DNA of 64,000 nucleotides from Curtobacterium sp. Leaf261 (GCF_001422205.1 NZ_LMMJ01000007.1:310870-374869); one strand, 5' to 3'; counted from the stretch's first letter, positions 41,501 through 49,232 are shown. Notes: a model not told the origin generated them from the sequence alone. Numbers and translations: made by a program.

Positions 41501-42154
41501 GTGAGCGACACCAGCGCGACCGCAGATCCAGCACCCGCCGCCGACCGGGTGTCCTCGACCCTCGCGACGATCGACTGGCGCCGGACGACGTTCGACCTGT
41601 ACCGCCGCATCCGCGAGACGCACGACCCGGAGACGGCCCACGCGCTCTGGCGAGAGTGCCGGGACGCCCTGTTCGCCGAGCACCCGGCGAGCCCACTGCT
41701 CCCCGGCGACCGAGCAGGCTTCGAGATGCTCCCGGTGCCGACCTACGACCCGCGGTGGCGCTTCACGGTGCCGATCGAGGACGCCGAGCCCGCCCACATG
41801 GACGTGCCGACGGGCACCGACGGCGTCGTCGCGTTCGACCGCATCGGCCTCGTCCGGATCCCCGCGGTGGGCACCCTCGACGTCTGGGCGCACGGCGGCT
41901 ACGCGGGCGGCGTCTTCGTGCCGGTCAAGGACGCGAGTGCCGGCAAGGCCCGGGGGACCTACGGCGGTGGCCGCTACCTGCTCGACACGATCAAGGGCGC
42001 CGACCTCGGTGGTCAGGACGGCGAGCTCGTGATCGACCTGAACTTCGCCTACAACCCGTCCTGCGCGTACGACCCCGCCTGGGCGTGCCCGCTCGCCCCA
42101 CCCGGCAACACCGTCGACGTCGCGATCCCCGTCGGCGAGCAGTACGACTTCTAG
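41501..42154 (+). CDS. DUF1684 protein
   Basis: This is 217 residues. It shows the family's C-terminal signature (ARGTYGGGRYLLDTIKGADLG, LVIDLNFAYNPSCAYDPAWACPLAPPGNTVDVAIPVGEQ). DUF1684 proteins are cytoplasmic in actinobacteria and lipoproteins elsewhere; their function is unknown. No signal peptide here. GTG start. It is 16 nt upstream of the GntR gene, forming a two-gene operon. Confidence 0.9.
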   Translation: MSDTSATADPAPAADRVSSTLATIDWRRTTFDLYRRIRETHDPETAHALWRECRDALFAEHPASPLLPGDRAGFEMLPVPTYDPRWRFTVPIEDAEPAHMDVPTGTDGVVAFDRIGLVRIPAVGTLDVWAHGGYAGGVFVPVKDASAGKARGTYGGGRYLLDTIKGADLGGQDGELVIDLNFAYNPSCAYDPAWACPLAPPGNTVDVAIPVGEQYDF

Positions 42155-42170
42155 GTCCTGGAGGACTCCC

Positions 42171-42539
42171 GTGAGCAGCACCGCTCAGCTCGTCGCGATC
42201 GACGCCGGAGGTCGTGTCCCGCCCTTCGAGCAGGTCCGGTCGCAGATCGCCGCGCAGATCACCGCCGGGTACCTCGTCGACGGGGAGCGCCTGCCGAGTG
42301 TCCGAGGACTCGCGGCCGACCTCGGGCTCGCCGCGGGCACCGTCGCCCGCGCATACACGCTGCTCGAGGAGGCCGGGCTCGTGTCGACCGCGCGGGGCGG
42401 TGGCACGCGGGTGGTCCGGCCGGCGGCGGTGCCGTCGCACGTGGTGGACGCCGCCCGGGCGTTCCACGCCGAGGCGCACGCGGCCGGGCTGTCGCTCGAC
42501 CAGGCGGTCGCCGCGCTCCGGGAGACCTGGCCCGCCTGA
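42171..42539 (+). CDS. YtrA-type GntR regulator
   Basis: This is 122 residues: a winged HTH (PPFEQVRSQIAAQITAGYLVDGERLPSVRGLAADLGLAAGTVARAYTLLEEAGLV) plus a short helical tail, the YtrA subfamily layout without a ligand domain. YtrA regulators usually control a neighbouring transporter, but here the partner is DUF1684. GTG start with GGAGG 7 nt upstream. Confidence 0.92.
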   Translation: MSSTAQLVAIDAGGRVPPFEQVRSQIAAQITAGYLVDGERLPSVRGLAADLGLAAGTVARAYTLLEEAGLVSTARGGGTRVVRPAAVPSHVVDAARAFHAEAHAAGLSLDQAVAALRETWPA

Positions 42540-42564
42540 GTCCTGTGAGCGGGGCAGGCCCCGC

Positions 42565-43404
42565 TCAGCAGTGCTCGAAGCGGTACTGCGACGACGACGG
42601 CGTCACCAGGTCCCGGTCGCGGAGGATCGTCATCGCCGGCCGAGCCCCCGACGCGCAGACCGCCGACCACGACGTCCTGAGCGAGTCGGTGTACTCGACG
42701 TCGATGACGTGCCGTCCGTACACCTTCGTGTAGGCCCCGCACTCCCGGTACTGCATGCACTCCTCGGCGACCGCGAAGTCGAACCCGATCGCCTTCCCGC
42801 GGACCCCGAGCTGCGGCGTGTTCTTCTGCCCCACCGCCATGCCGAGCCGGTGCGCGTCGTCGACGAACACCGAGGCCATCGCGACCGCGTCAGCCCGGTC
42901 GAGCAACCCGCGCGAGCGCGTCCACGAGTCGAGGTTGTCGAACTCCACGGCCTCGAACCCGCGCTTCGCGCATCGCTCGAGCGTCGGCTGCAGCACGCGC
43001 GCGATCCCGGTCCGCCTCGCAGCGGTCGAGGTGTCGAGGATCGTCTCGTCGGGCCACCCCGGGTCGATGAACCGCGCGCCGGATGCCCGGTGCAGCAGGA
43101 GGTCGTCGTGGCCCGTCCACTCCGCAGACCCGGGCTGCGTCTGGAACCCGTTGACGTAACAGATGTCGTAGACGCCGGACGCTGGACGATCGGTGCTGTC
43201 GCGCGTCACGACCGTCACCCCGTCCGGCGGGGTGTACGCGCCGCCGAGCTGGTAGTCCGGGATCCCCGTCGTCGGGGGTGCGGCCCACGCCGGGTCGTTG
43301 ATCGTCGTCGACGTGCACCCTGCGAGCGTCACCGCGAGCAGACAGCCGAGGAGCACGGACGGGAGGCCCGGGGAGACTCGCGTGGAACGGCGCACGCCCG
43401 TCAT
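42565..43404 (-). CDS. GH114-like lipoprotein (endo-alpha-1,4-polygalactosaminidase family)
   Basis: This is 279 residues. It has a lipoprotein signal with lipobox LAGC (Cys30) and a TIM-barrel domain of the GH114 type: YQLGGAYTPP, YDICYVNGFQTQ, FEAVEFDNLDSWTRSRG (catalytic-type acid residues), MAVGQKNTPQLG, FDFAVAEECMQYREC. Such enzymes cut galactosamine-containing exopolysaccharide, but many bacterial ones are uncharacterised. Anchored to the outer face of the membrane. The start is the ATG that begins the signal peptide; the ribosome-binding site is weak. Confidence 0.82.
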   Translation of the reverse strand: MTGVRRSTRVSPGLPSVLLGCLLAVTLAGCTSTTINDPAWAAPPTTGIPDYQLGGAYTPPDGVTVVTRDSTDRPASGVYDICYVNGFQTQPGSAEWTGHDDLLLHRASGARFIDPGWPDETILDTSTAARRTGIARVLQPTLERCAKRGFEAVEFDNLDSWTRSRGLLDRADAVAMASVFVDDAHRLGMAVGQKNTPQLGVRGKAIGFDFAVAEECMQYRECGAYTKVYGRHVIDVEYTDSLRTSWSAVCASGARPAMTILRDRDLVTPSSSQYRFEHC

Positions 43405-43476
43405 CCTGGCACGTCCGGCAGCCCGGACGAACGTGCCCGCCCGCGGCGCGCGAGGGGCGCGGCCTGGTGCCCACGG

Positions 43477-43500
43477 GCCTCCAGGCCGTATACTGGAGGC
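43477..43500. promoter_or_regulatory. Promoter of the DEAD-box gene inside an inverted repeat
   Basis: Near-consensus -10 TATACT (43489-43494) lies between perfect 8-bp arms GCCTCCAG (43477-43484) and CTGGAGGC (43493-43500). GTATAC is itself palindromic, so the minus strand also reads a -10-like TATACG towards the GH114-like gene. No good -35 is visible. Confidence 0.65.
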
Positions 43501-43729
43501 ACTCGAGACGTTGACTTGTCTCGTGCGTCGTACGGACGCCCCGAAACTCTCCCGATCTCGGCACCGCGGTTCATCCCGAACTCCGGCTCCAGGGGATCGA
43601 TGCGTATCAGCATGCTCGTTCCTCGAGGACGAGCACTGCCAGGCTCTCTGCGGCGACATCGCCCGCGCACCCGCGCCGGCGTCCCGCTCTGCGCAGGCCA
43701 CAGATCTGCGCGCACCCGAAAGGCCACTC
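43501..43729 (+). promoter_or_regulatory. Long structured leader of the DEAD-box helicase gene
   Basis: The leader is about 230 nt. Hairpins visible: GAGAC-N8-GTCTC and GCGTC-GTACG-GACGC near the 5' end, and TGCTCG...CGAGCA enclosing TCCTCGAGGA at about 43609-43631. An ATG at about 43600 (MRISMLVPRGRAL...) opens a frame that runs past the helicase start, so it could be an upstream ORF. Cold-shock helicase genes often have such leaders. Confidence 0.5.
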
Positions 43730-45358
43730 GTGACCTCGACCATCTCCGCCGCGCCCTCGCACGGCATCTCCTCCGACTCCGACACGACCGGCATCAGCTT
43801 CGCCGACCTCGGCGTCCCCGCAGCCATGGCCCGCGTCCTCGCCGACCAGGGCAAGACCTTCGCGTTCCCGATCCAGGTCGACACGCTCCCCGACACCCTG
43901 AACGGCAAGGACGTCCTGGGCCGCGGCCGTACCGGCTCCGGCAAGACCCTCGCCTTCGCGATCCCGCTCGTCGCACGCCTCGCAGCCGACGGTCGGAAGC
44001 GTCGCAGCGGACACCCGCGCGCGCTCGTCCTCGCACCGACCCGTGAGCTCGCGACGCAGATCGACGCGGTCCTCGCGCCGCTCGCGGCCGCGATGGGCCT
44101 CAACACGACCGTCATCTTCGGTGGTGTGTCGCAGGGCCGCCAGGTCGACGCCGTCTCTCGCGGCGTGGACATCGTCGTCGCGTGCCCCGGCCGCCTCGAC
44201 GACCTCATGAAGCAGGGTCACGTCAAGCTCGACAGCATCCAGGCCACCGTCCTCGACGAGGCCGACCACATGGCCGACCTCGGCTTCCTGCCCGTCGTCA
44301 CGCGCATCATGCGTGCGACGCCCGAGCAGGGGCAGCGCCTGCTGTTCTCCGCCACGCTCGACAACGGCGTGGACAAGGTCGTCAAGCAGTTCCTGCACAC
44401 CCCGGTGATGCACTCGGTCGACGACGCCTCGAGCCACGTCGACCAGATGACGCACCACATCTTCGAGGTGTCCGGCGCGGACGACAAGAAGGACCTCGTC
44501 CAGAAGCTGGCGTCCGGCAGCGGCCGCCGCATCATGTTCATGCGCACGAAGCACCACGCCAAGCGCCTCGCGAAGTCCCTCTCCGCCGCGGGCATCCCCG
44601 CCGTGGACCTGCAGGGCAACCTCTCGCAGCCGCAGCGCGACCGGAACCTCGCACGCTTCTCCTCCGGTGACGCACTCGTCCTCGTCGCGACCGACGTCGC
44701 CGCCCGCGGCGTGCACGTCGACGGCGTCGAGCTCGTCGTGCACGTCGACCCGCCGACCGAGCACAAGGCGTACCTGCACCGCTCGGGCCGCACCGCGCGT
44801 GCCGGCTCGGCCGGTGACGTCGTGACGGTCGTGCTCCCCGAGCAGCGCCGTGACGTGGCGCAGATGCTCAAGAAGGCCTCGATCGGCGCACGCCCGCAGC
44901 AGGTCACCGCGAACTCCGCGCCGGTGAACTCGCTCGTCGGTGAGATCGCTCCGGTCCGCCACGTCGCCGAGGCGGCACCGCAGCAGCAGAACCAGCCGCG
45001 CCAGCGTGCCGAGGGCGAGTCGTCCGGGCGTCGTCGTGGCGGCCGTGGTGGCGCGTCGACCGCCGCTGCCCCGCAGCGCGAGTCGCAGGGTGGTCGCGGC
45101 GGTCGCTCCGGTGGAGCGGCTCGCGGTGGCGACACCGCCGGCCGACGGACTGGAGGCGCGGCACAGGGCGGCACCGCCCGTCGCGGTTCCGATGGTGGTC
45201 GCCGCGCACAGGCTCCGGCCACGCGGGGCGGCTCGGCACGGATCTACTCGTCGGAGACCGGCGTCGCGGCACAGCCGTGGAAGGAGTCGGACGACCGTCC
45301 GGCCCGTCGCACCGGTGGCTCGCGTCGGGCCTCGCGCCCCGCGGGCTCCGGGCGCTGA
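43730..45358 (+). CDS. DEAD-box RNA helicase with RGG-rich tail
   Basis: This is 542 residues. Motifs in order: ISFADLGVPAAMARVLADQGKTFAFPIQ (Q motif), GRTGSGKT (I), PTRELA (Ia), DEAD in VLDEADHMADLG (II), SAT (III), VATDVAARGVHVDGVELVVHVD (V) and HRSGRTARAG (VI). After ~375 the tail is Gly/Arg-rich (RRRGGRGG, GGRGGRSGG, RRTGGAAQGG), typical of actinobacterial RhlE/DeaD-like helicases that bind RNA non-specifically. GTG start at 43730 with AAAGG 7 nt upstream. The exact 12-mer at 45146 encodes R-T-G-G. Confidence 0.93.
   Translation: MTSTISAAPSHGISSDSDTTGISFADLGVPAAMARVLADQGKTFAFPIQVDTLPDTLNGKDVLGRGRTGSGKTLAFAIPLVARLAADGRKRRSGHPRALVLAPTRELATQIDAVLAPLAAAMGLNTTVIFGGVSQGRQVDAVSRGVDIVVACPGRLDDLMKQGHVKLDSIQATVLDEADHMADLGFLPVVTRIMRATPEQGQRLLFSATLDNGVDKVVKQFLHTPVMHSVDDASSHVDQMTHHIFEVSGADDKKDLVQKLASGSGRRIMFMRTKHHAKRLAKSLSAAGIPAVDLQGNLSQPQRDRNLARFSSGDALVLVATDVAARGVHVDGVELVVHVDPPTEHKAYLHRSGRTARAGSAGDVVTVVLPEQRRDVAQMLKKASIGARPQQVTANSAPVNSLVGEIAPVRHVAEAAPQQQNQPRQRAEGESSGRRRGGRGGASTAAAPQRESQGGRGGRSGGAARGGDTAGRRTGGAAQGGTARRGSDGGRRAQAPATRGGSARIYSSETGVAAQPWKESDDRPARRTGGSRRASRPAGSGR
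45146..45157. repeat. Dispersed 12-mer (inverted) CGGACTGGAGGC
   Basis: Exact copy in the RGG-rich tail of the helicase gene. Confidence 0.9.
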
Positions 45359-45380
45359 CCCCGACCGGTCACGCTCCACG

Positions 45381-45414
45381 ACGCCGCACGCCCGCGCGAG
45401 GGGGCGTGCGGCGT
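45381..45414 (+). terminator. Terminator of the DEAD-box helicase gene
   Basis: Perfect 13-bp stem ACGCCGCACGCCC / GGGCGTGCGGCGT with an 8-nt loop, 22 nt after the stop codon, then CGTCGTTG. Confidence 0.85.
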
Positions 45415-45458
45415 CGTCGTTGCGCGCCGCCGCGCGCCCTCGCGAGGGACCGGTGGGT

Positions 45459-45553
45459 CGTCGGCTACATCAGGGCGCCGACGGAGGCCAGGCCGGCCCG
45501 GAGCAGGGTGCCGCGGCCGCCCTCCATCTCGTCGGCCACGGCCTCGCTCGCTG
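45459..45553. repeat. 95-bp direct repeat, left copy (3' end of NUDIX-like gene)
   Basis: Identical over 95 bp to 46368-46462 (offset exactly 909). The right copy is the true 3' end of the NUDIX-like gene; this left copy is a detached duplicate. Confidence 0.97.
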
Positions 45554-45650
45554 TCTCGTGCGCGGCAGGGTACGGCAGCAGCGGTGTCCGACCCTCATAC
45601 AAGAGGGGAACAGGGAAGTCGACGGCCAGTGATACTCTGGAGTATCTCAT
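45465..45650 (-). pseudogene. Detached 3' fragment of the NUDIX-like gene
   Basis: An open frame of 61 codons ends with the same 27 residues (SEAVADEMEGGRG...GALM) as the intact NUDIX-like protein at 46374-46916, while its first ~34 residues come from unrelated sequence of the inserted segment. It has no NUDIX core. It is most likely a by-product of the duplication rather than a working gene. Confidence 0.75.
45631..45646. promoter_or_regulatory. 16-bp palindrome upstream of the inserted gene
   Basis: GATACTCTGGAGTATC, perfect 6-bp arms. It is AT-rich for the region and contains -10-like GATACT, so it may be promoter plus operator of the gene at 45720. Confidence 0.55.
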
Positions 45651-45719
45651 TCCTGGCGACCGGTCATCGTGGTCGCGACCGATGCCGTCCGTCCTGTCGA
45701 ATCTCCGTCGGGGAGCCTC

Positions 45720-46211
45720 ATGCAGCGCTACCGTGAGCAGATCCCGGCTCCTGCACCCAACCGCATTCTCGGGATCGGAGTCGGATCGATCGGTGTCGTC
45801 CTCCTGATCATCGCGATCGTCCGACAGGTCGGTGGAGGGTCGCGTGAGGACCTCACGTTCGTCGTAGTCGCAGCAATCATCGCGCTCGTGGTAGGAACTT
45901 CAGTCGCGGCCGGGTCGATGACGCTCGTGGTCGACGAGCGCGTCTGCACGATCCGAGTCCGGGGCCTCGTGACCCGTCGAATCGCTCTCTCGGACATCCG
46001 GCACGCAACAACGACGGTGGTCTCCATTGCTGCCTACGGGGGAAGTGGTGCGCGACGAGCACCTGGGCGGCCGCCCGCTTTCTTCCTCAGCTCGGGTCCG
46101 GCGGTGCTCATCGACCTCGAGCCGGGCGGGGCGGTGATCGTCCAGTCCACGACGCCCGAGCGCTTCATCGCCGCACTGGGCACGGCGCCGCCCGACGGTG
46201 TCGCGGGCTGA
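45720..46211 (+). CDS. Two-helix membrane protein with PH-like domain (inserted gene)
   Basis: This is 163 residues. Two helices (~13-34 and ~42-64) are followed by a beta-rich domain (MTLVVDERVCTIRVRGLVTRRIALSDIRHATTTVVS) of bacterial PH-like appearance. The ATG at 45720 has GGGGAG 5 nt upstream; a GTG at 45669 is possible. Codons are less GC-biased (ATC GCG mixed with GTA, CGA, TCT) than in neighbouring genes. Function unknown. It lies wholly within the segment bracketed by the 95-bp repeats. Confidence 0.75.
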   Translation: MQRYREQIPAPAPNRILGIGVGSIGVVLLIIAIVRQVGGGSREDLTFVVVAAIIALVVGTSVAAGSMTLVVDERVCTIRVRGLVTRRIALSDIRHATTTVVSIAAYGGSGARRAPGRPPAFFLSSGPAVLIDLEPGGAVIVQSTTPERFIAALGTAPPDGVAG

Positions 46212-46367
46212 CACCGTCGCGCCTGTGCATGAGAGAGGTGCGGGCTGAACCGGGGGATGCCTGTTGCACCACGGCATGCCTCGGTTCGACGGGCATCGGG
46301 CGGTTCGAGGCCCGGCCGCGCGGACGGTGTGCGCGAACGGGCTGCGCCAACGGGCTGCGCGGGCGGG

Positions 46368-46462
46368 CGTCGGCTACATCAGGGCGCCGACGGAGGCCAG
46401 GCCGGCCCGGAGCAGGGTGCCGCGGCCGCCCTCCATCTCGTCGGCCACGGCCTCGCTCGCTG
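46368..46462. repeat. 95-bp direct repeat, right copy
   Basis: Exact match to 45459-45553; forms the last ~89 bp of the NUDIX-like gene plus 6 bp beyond. Confidence 0.97.
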
Positions 46463-46916
46463 CCTCCGACGGGCTCATCCACGTGAGCTCGAGCGCGTCC
46501 TGACGCGGCTCACACGTCCCGGTGACGGGGACGACGTAGGCGAGGGAGATCGCGTGCTGCCGCTCGTCCGTGAACACCGAGGCGCCGGGGAGCGGGAAGT
46601 ACTCCGCCACCGTGAAGGGCGTCGGGCTCGGGGGCAGCTGGGGGAACGCCATCGGGCCGAGGTCCTTCTCGAGGTGCCGGAAGAGTGCACTCCGCAGCGA
46701 CTCCCCGAACATCACGCGCCCGGACACGAGGGTCCGCGCGATCGACCCGCTCGGCGACACCCGGAGGAGCACCCCGACCTCGGTCACGACGCCAAGGCCG
46801 TCGGTGCGGACCGGGATCGCCTCGACGTACGCGATCGGGAGTCGTCGACGGATCGAGGCGAGCTCATCGTCGGACAGCCAGCCGGAATCGGGGTCGGGAG
46901 TTCGCGTCGAGGACAT
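46374..46916 (-). CDS. NUDIX-like (DUF4916-type) protein
   Basis: This is 180 residues. The layout (WLSDDELASIRRRLPIAYVEAIPVRTDGLGVVTEVGVLLR, then VSGRVMFGESLRSALFRHLEKDLGP) resembles the actinobacterial NUDIX/DUF4916 family. The classical GX5EX7REUXEEXGU box is degenerate (GESLRSALFRHLEKDLG), so hydrolase activity is uncertain. Its last 89 bp are duplicated at 45459. Start ATG 46916 without a clear Shine-Dalgarno. Confidence 0.75.
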   Translation of the reverse strand: MSSTRTPDPDSGWLSDDELASIRRRLPIAYVEAIPVRTDGLGVVTEVGVLLRVSPSGSIARTLVSGRVMFGESLRSALFRHLEKDLGPMAFPQLPPSPTPFTVAEYFPLPGASVFTDERQHAISLAYVVPVTGTCEPRQDALELTWMSPSEAASEAVADEMEGGRGTLLRAGLASVGALM

Positions 46917-46974
46917 GGACCGTTCTTACCAGTCCGCCCCGGCCGCGCGGTGTGCGCCGCACCGCTTCCACCTG

Positions 46975-46994
46975 GTTGACGCGTCAACTATCGT
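46975..46994 (+). promoter_or_regulatory. Leaderless promoter with 14-bp palindromic operator
   Basis: GTTGACGCGTCAAC (46975-46988), a perfect palindrome, abuts the -10 TATCGT (46989-46994), which is 6 nt before the GTG at 47001. A TTCCAC -35 lies 17 bp upstream. A repressor bound here would block the spacer. Confidence 0.6.
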
Positions 46995-47000
46995 CGGGGT

Positions 47001-47624
47001 GTGCTGACGATCGACGACTCCCTGGTCCAGTGGTCCCGCCCCGCCGACGCCCGCGCCGGCAGCCCGCTGCTGGTGCTGCTGCACGGCGTCGGATCGAACG
47101 AGCACGACCTCATGGGTCTCGCACCGGGACTTCCCGACACCTGGACACTGGCGTCGCTCCGCGCCCCACTGCAGCACGGGCCGGGATTCGGGTGGTACCC
47201 GCTCGGCGAGCCGGGGTCGCCGGATCTCGCCCCGGTCGACGACGCAGTGGAGGCGGTGCTCGCCTGGATCGACCGCGTCGCCGCCGCGCATGGTCGCGTG
47301 GCGCTGCTCGGATTCTCGCAGGGCGGCTCGATGGCGCTGCAGCTCCTGCGGGCGCGGCCCGGTGCGTTCGCTGCGGTGGTGAGCCTCTCGGGGTTCGTCG
47401 TCCCCGGCGTGACGGACGATCGCGACGAGGCCGTGTCCCGCGCTCGCCCTCGGGTGTTCCTCGGGCACGGCGACCGCGACCCGGTCATCCCGCCGTCCGC
47501 CACGGCGCGGACCTCGGTCTGGGCGGCCGCGCACACCGACGTCGTCGAGCGCACATACGCCGGACTCGGGCACGGGGTCGCCGGTGAGGAGCTGTCGGAC
47601 GTGGCGGCGTTCCTGGGGAGCTGA
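47001..47624 (+). CDS. Carboxylesterase / phospholipase-type alpha/beta hydrolase
   Basis: This is 207 residues of the abhydrolase_2 family: LLVLLHGVGSNEHDLMGLAPGLP (oxyanion), nucleophile LLGFSQGGSMAL, acid in FLGHGDRDPVIPP and His in YAGLGHGVAGEEL. All triad residues are present. Small-ester hydrolysis is likely. GTG start, leaderless type, with the palindrome described above. Confidence 0.9.
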   Translation: MLTIDDSLVQWSRPADARAGSPLLVLLHGVGSNEHDLMGLAPGLPDTWTLASLRAPLQHGPGFGWYPLGEPGSPDLAPVDDAVEAVLAWIDRVAAAHGRVALLGFSQGGSMALQLLRARPGAFAAVVSLSGFVVPGVTDDRDEAVSRARPRVFLGHGDRDPVIPPSATARTSVWAAAHTDVVERTYAGLGHGVAGEELSDVAAFLGS

Positions 47625-47741
47625 CCCAGCGCGCCCACCGCACCGGTTCGGGACACCCGGCGGCGGTCGCTCGTGGGCCCGATGTCCCGAACCGGGCTCC
47701 GGGCACCCGGCGTCCGCGCCCTGCATGCCCGCGCCCCCGCA

Positions 47742-47788
47742 ACGACGGAACGCCGCCCGATCCGAGGATCGAGCGGCGTTCCTGTCGT
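47742..47788. terminator. Bidirectional terminator, esterase / PadR
   Basis: GGAACGCCGC / GCGGCGTTCC stem extended by ACGAC / GTCGT, 10 nt past the padR stop codon and convergent with the esterase gene. Confidence 0.85.
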
Positions 47789-47797
47789 GCGGCGGGG

Positions 47798-48523
47798 TCA
47801 GTCGGCCAGGATCTGCAGGAGGTCCCTGCGGAGCTGGTCGAGCTTCTCGGTGGCGGCGTTGCGCTGGGCGTCCGTCGCCGTCGTGCGGTACATGTGCAGC
47901 ACTCCGAAGAGCTTCTGGAGGCTCTCCACGAAGCCCTGCTGGGCGTCCGTGGCACCGGGCGTGGAGTTCCACGCGGCGGCGATGTCGTCGGCTCGGGCCT
48001 CGACCTCGGCGCGACCGGCGTCCGTGAGGGCGTAGGTCGAGCGTCCGTCGTCACCCGAGGCGACGATGAGCCCCTCGTCCACGAGCTGCTGCAGCGTCGG
48101 GTAGACCGAGCCGGGGCTCGGCCGCCAGGCGCCACCGGTGCGCTCGGCGATGGACTTGATGAGGGCGTACCCGTTCATCGGCTCCGAGCCCTCGGCGGCA
48201 CTGTCGCCGAGGAGGCTCAGGATCGCCAGGCGGACGTCGCCGCGACGTGCACGGCGACCCTCGCGGCCGAAGCCGAAGCCCGGGGCGAAACCCGGACCGC
48301 CGAATCCCGCACCGAACCCGGGACCGCCGAAGCCGCCGCCGAATCCGCCGCGTCCGCGACCGCTGGGGCCGCCGTGTCCACGACCGCGGCCGGGACGCTC
48401 GTCGTGCGAGTCGCTCCCCTGGCCGCCGGGGCCGTGATGCTCGCGACCGCCGCCGAAGCGCGGGCCACGAGGGCTGATGCGACCGTTGCGGCCGCGTTCG
48501 TTGTCGTCATACATGGGGCGCAT
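47798..48523 (-). CDS. PadR-family regulator with Gly/Phe-rich N-terminus
   Basis: This is 241 residues. Residues 1-90 are Gly/Arg/Phe-rich (repeats such as GFGGGFGGPGFGAGFGGPGF). The PadR winged HTH follows: RRGDVRLAILSLLGD... MNGYALIKSIAERTGGAWRPSPGSVYPTLQQLVDEGLI. A C-terminal helical dimerisation part completes it. Start ATG 48523 with ACGGAG upstream. No regulated partner is adjacent, but strong repeats overlap its promoter, so it probably represses itself. Confidence 0.92.
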   Translation of the reverse strand: MRPMYDDNERGRNGRISPRGPRFGGGREHHGPGGQGSDSHDERPGRGRGHGGPSGRGRGGFGGGFGGPGFGAGFGGPGFAPGFGFGREGRRARRGDVRLAILSLLGDSAAEGSEPMNGYALIKSIAERTGGAWRPSPGSVYPTLQQLVDEGLIVASGDDGRSTYALTDAGRAEVEARADDIAAAWNSTPGATDAQQGFVESLQKLFGVLHMYRTTATDAQRNAATEKLDQLRRDLLQILAD

Positions 48524-48573
48524 GATGATCTCCGTTCGTTGTGAGACGTTGTGGGCTGCGGTGATGCACCACA

Positions 48574-48639
48574 GTGTCGCGATGCTCGTTGGTGTATCGC
48601 GATGTTCTAACGATAGATCTTTGACGACGAGGGTGTCAA
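48574..48639 (-). promoter_or_regulatory. padR promoter with duplicated operator
   Basis: On the minus strand TTGACA (48639-48634), 18 bp, TATCGT (48615-48610). Around the predicted start lie two direct repeats, GTGTATCGCGATG (48592-48604) and GTGTCGCGATG (48574-48584), each with the core TCGCGA; a third, inverted CGATA touches the -10. Confidence 0.7.
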
Positions 48640-48731
48640 GCAAGAAATCGTTGTCGCGTTGTGCGCGTCCTCCGCGACCTGTACACATGACGGAGGAGCT
48701 CGGCAACGTTCAGGGACGCCGAGGATCACAC

Positions 48732-49055
48732 ATGGGCAAACTCGTGTACGGCACGAACCTCGTCGAGATCGGTTTCGACGACCGGACGCTGGCGCACCTC
48801 AGCGTCGTCATCGTCGCCAAGCTGCGCCGGCGGGAGAGCCTGCTCTTCTCGTGGCGGGACGACTCGTCGGTCGGGGACGGGAGGAGCAGCGTCTGGCTCG
48901 ATCCGTCCATCCCGCTGTACTTCAAGTACTTCGGGTCGAGGCCGCCGAAGATCAACCGCGCCTGGGTCGTCGCGCTGACCGTGACCGCCAACTCCAACCA
49001 GGGGCTGCACCTCGTGCCGGAGCCGCTCGACGGTGACGTGCCGCACGAGGACTGA
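48732..49055 (+). CDS. DUF7882-like small protein
   Basis: This is 107 residues, starting MGKLVYGTNLVEIGFDDRTLAHLSVVIVAKLRR. I recall this family as frequent, with many paralogues, in Microbacteriaceae, and formerly mislabelled as ATP-dependent DNA ligase. Function unknown. GAGGA lies 7 nt before the ATG; an in-frame ATG at 48687 would add 15 residues not typical for the family. Confidence 0.85.
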   Translation: MGKLVYGTNLVEIGFDDRTLAHLSVVIVAKLRRRESLLFSWRDDSSVGDGRSSVWLDPSIPLYFKYFGSRPPKINRAWVVALTVTANSNQGLHLVPEPLDGDVPHED

Positions 49056-49120
49056 CCTCGCTGGCGATGGTGCGCCTTAGCCCGCCAAGCGTTGGGAGTC
49101 AAGGGGGTTTTCTTGCGTCG

Positions 49121-49141
49121 ACTGCACGATTACAGTGCAGT
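49121..49141. promoter_or_regulatory. Operator-like palindrome in the gap before lhr
   Basis: ACTGCAC-N7-GTGCAGT, perfect 7-bp arms with an AT-rich centre (GATTACA). The 280-bp gap 49056-49335 otherwise holds only the hairpin below and a weak -10 (CATAGT at 49321) 9 nt before lhr. Confidence 0.45.
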
Positions 49142-49204
49142 ACACGGTGACGATGAGAACCCTCGCCATCCGTGACCCGACGCGGGAACGTCGGTGGGGG
49201 CGGC

Positions 49205-49232
49205 GCGGAGTGCAAGGATCAGGGCACTCCGC
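49205..49232. terminator. Hairpin between the DUF7882-like gene and lhr
   Basis: Perfect 9-bp arms GCGGAGTGC / GCACTCCGC, 10-nt loop. It probably terminates the DUF7882-like transcript. Confidence 0.55.

Larger units (their letters stand above)
45554..46367. mobile_element. Putative inserted one-gene segment between 95-bp repeats
   Basis: This is 814 bp between two exact 95-bp copies of a gene's 3' end, with visibly lower GC in its first half and one membrane-protein gene. The layout (intact gene at one junction, 3' stub at the other) is that left by integration into the end of a gene or by recombination-mediated insertion. There is no integrase inside, so it would be a remnant or a passively acquired cassette. 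Confidence 0.5.

Noticed and set aside
45459-46462. Insertion sequence or integron cassette
   Set aside because: No transposase, integrase, terminal inverted repeats or attC-like site; only direct repeats of a host gene's end.
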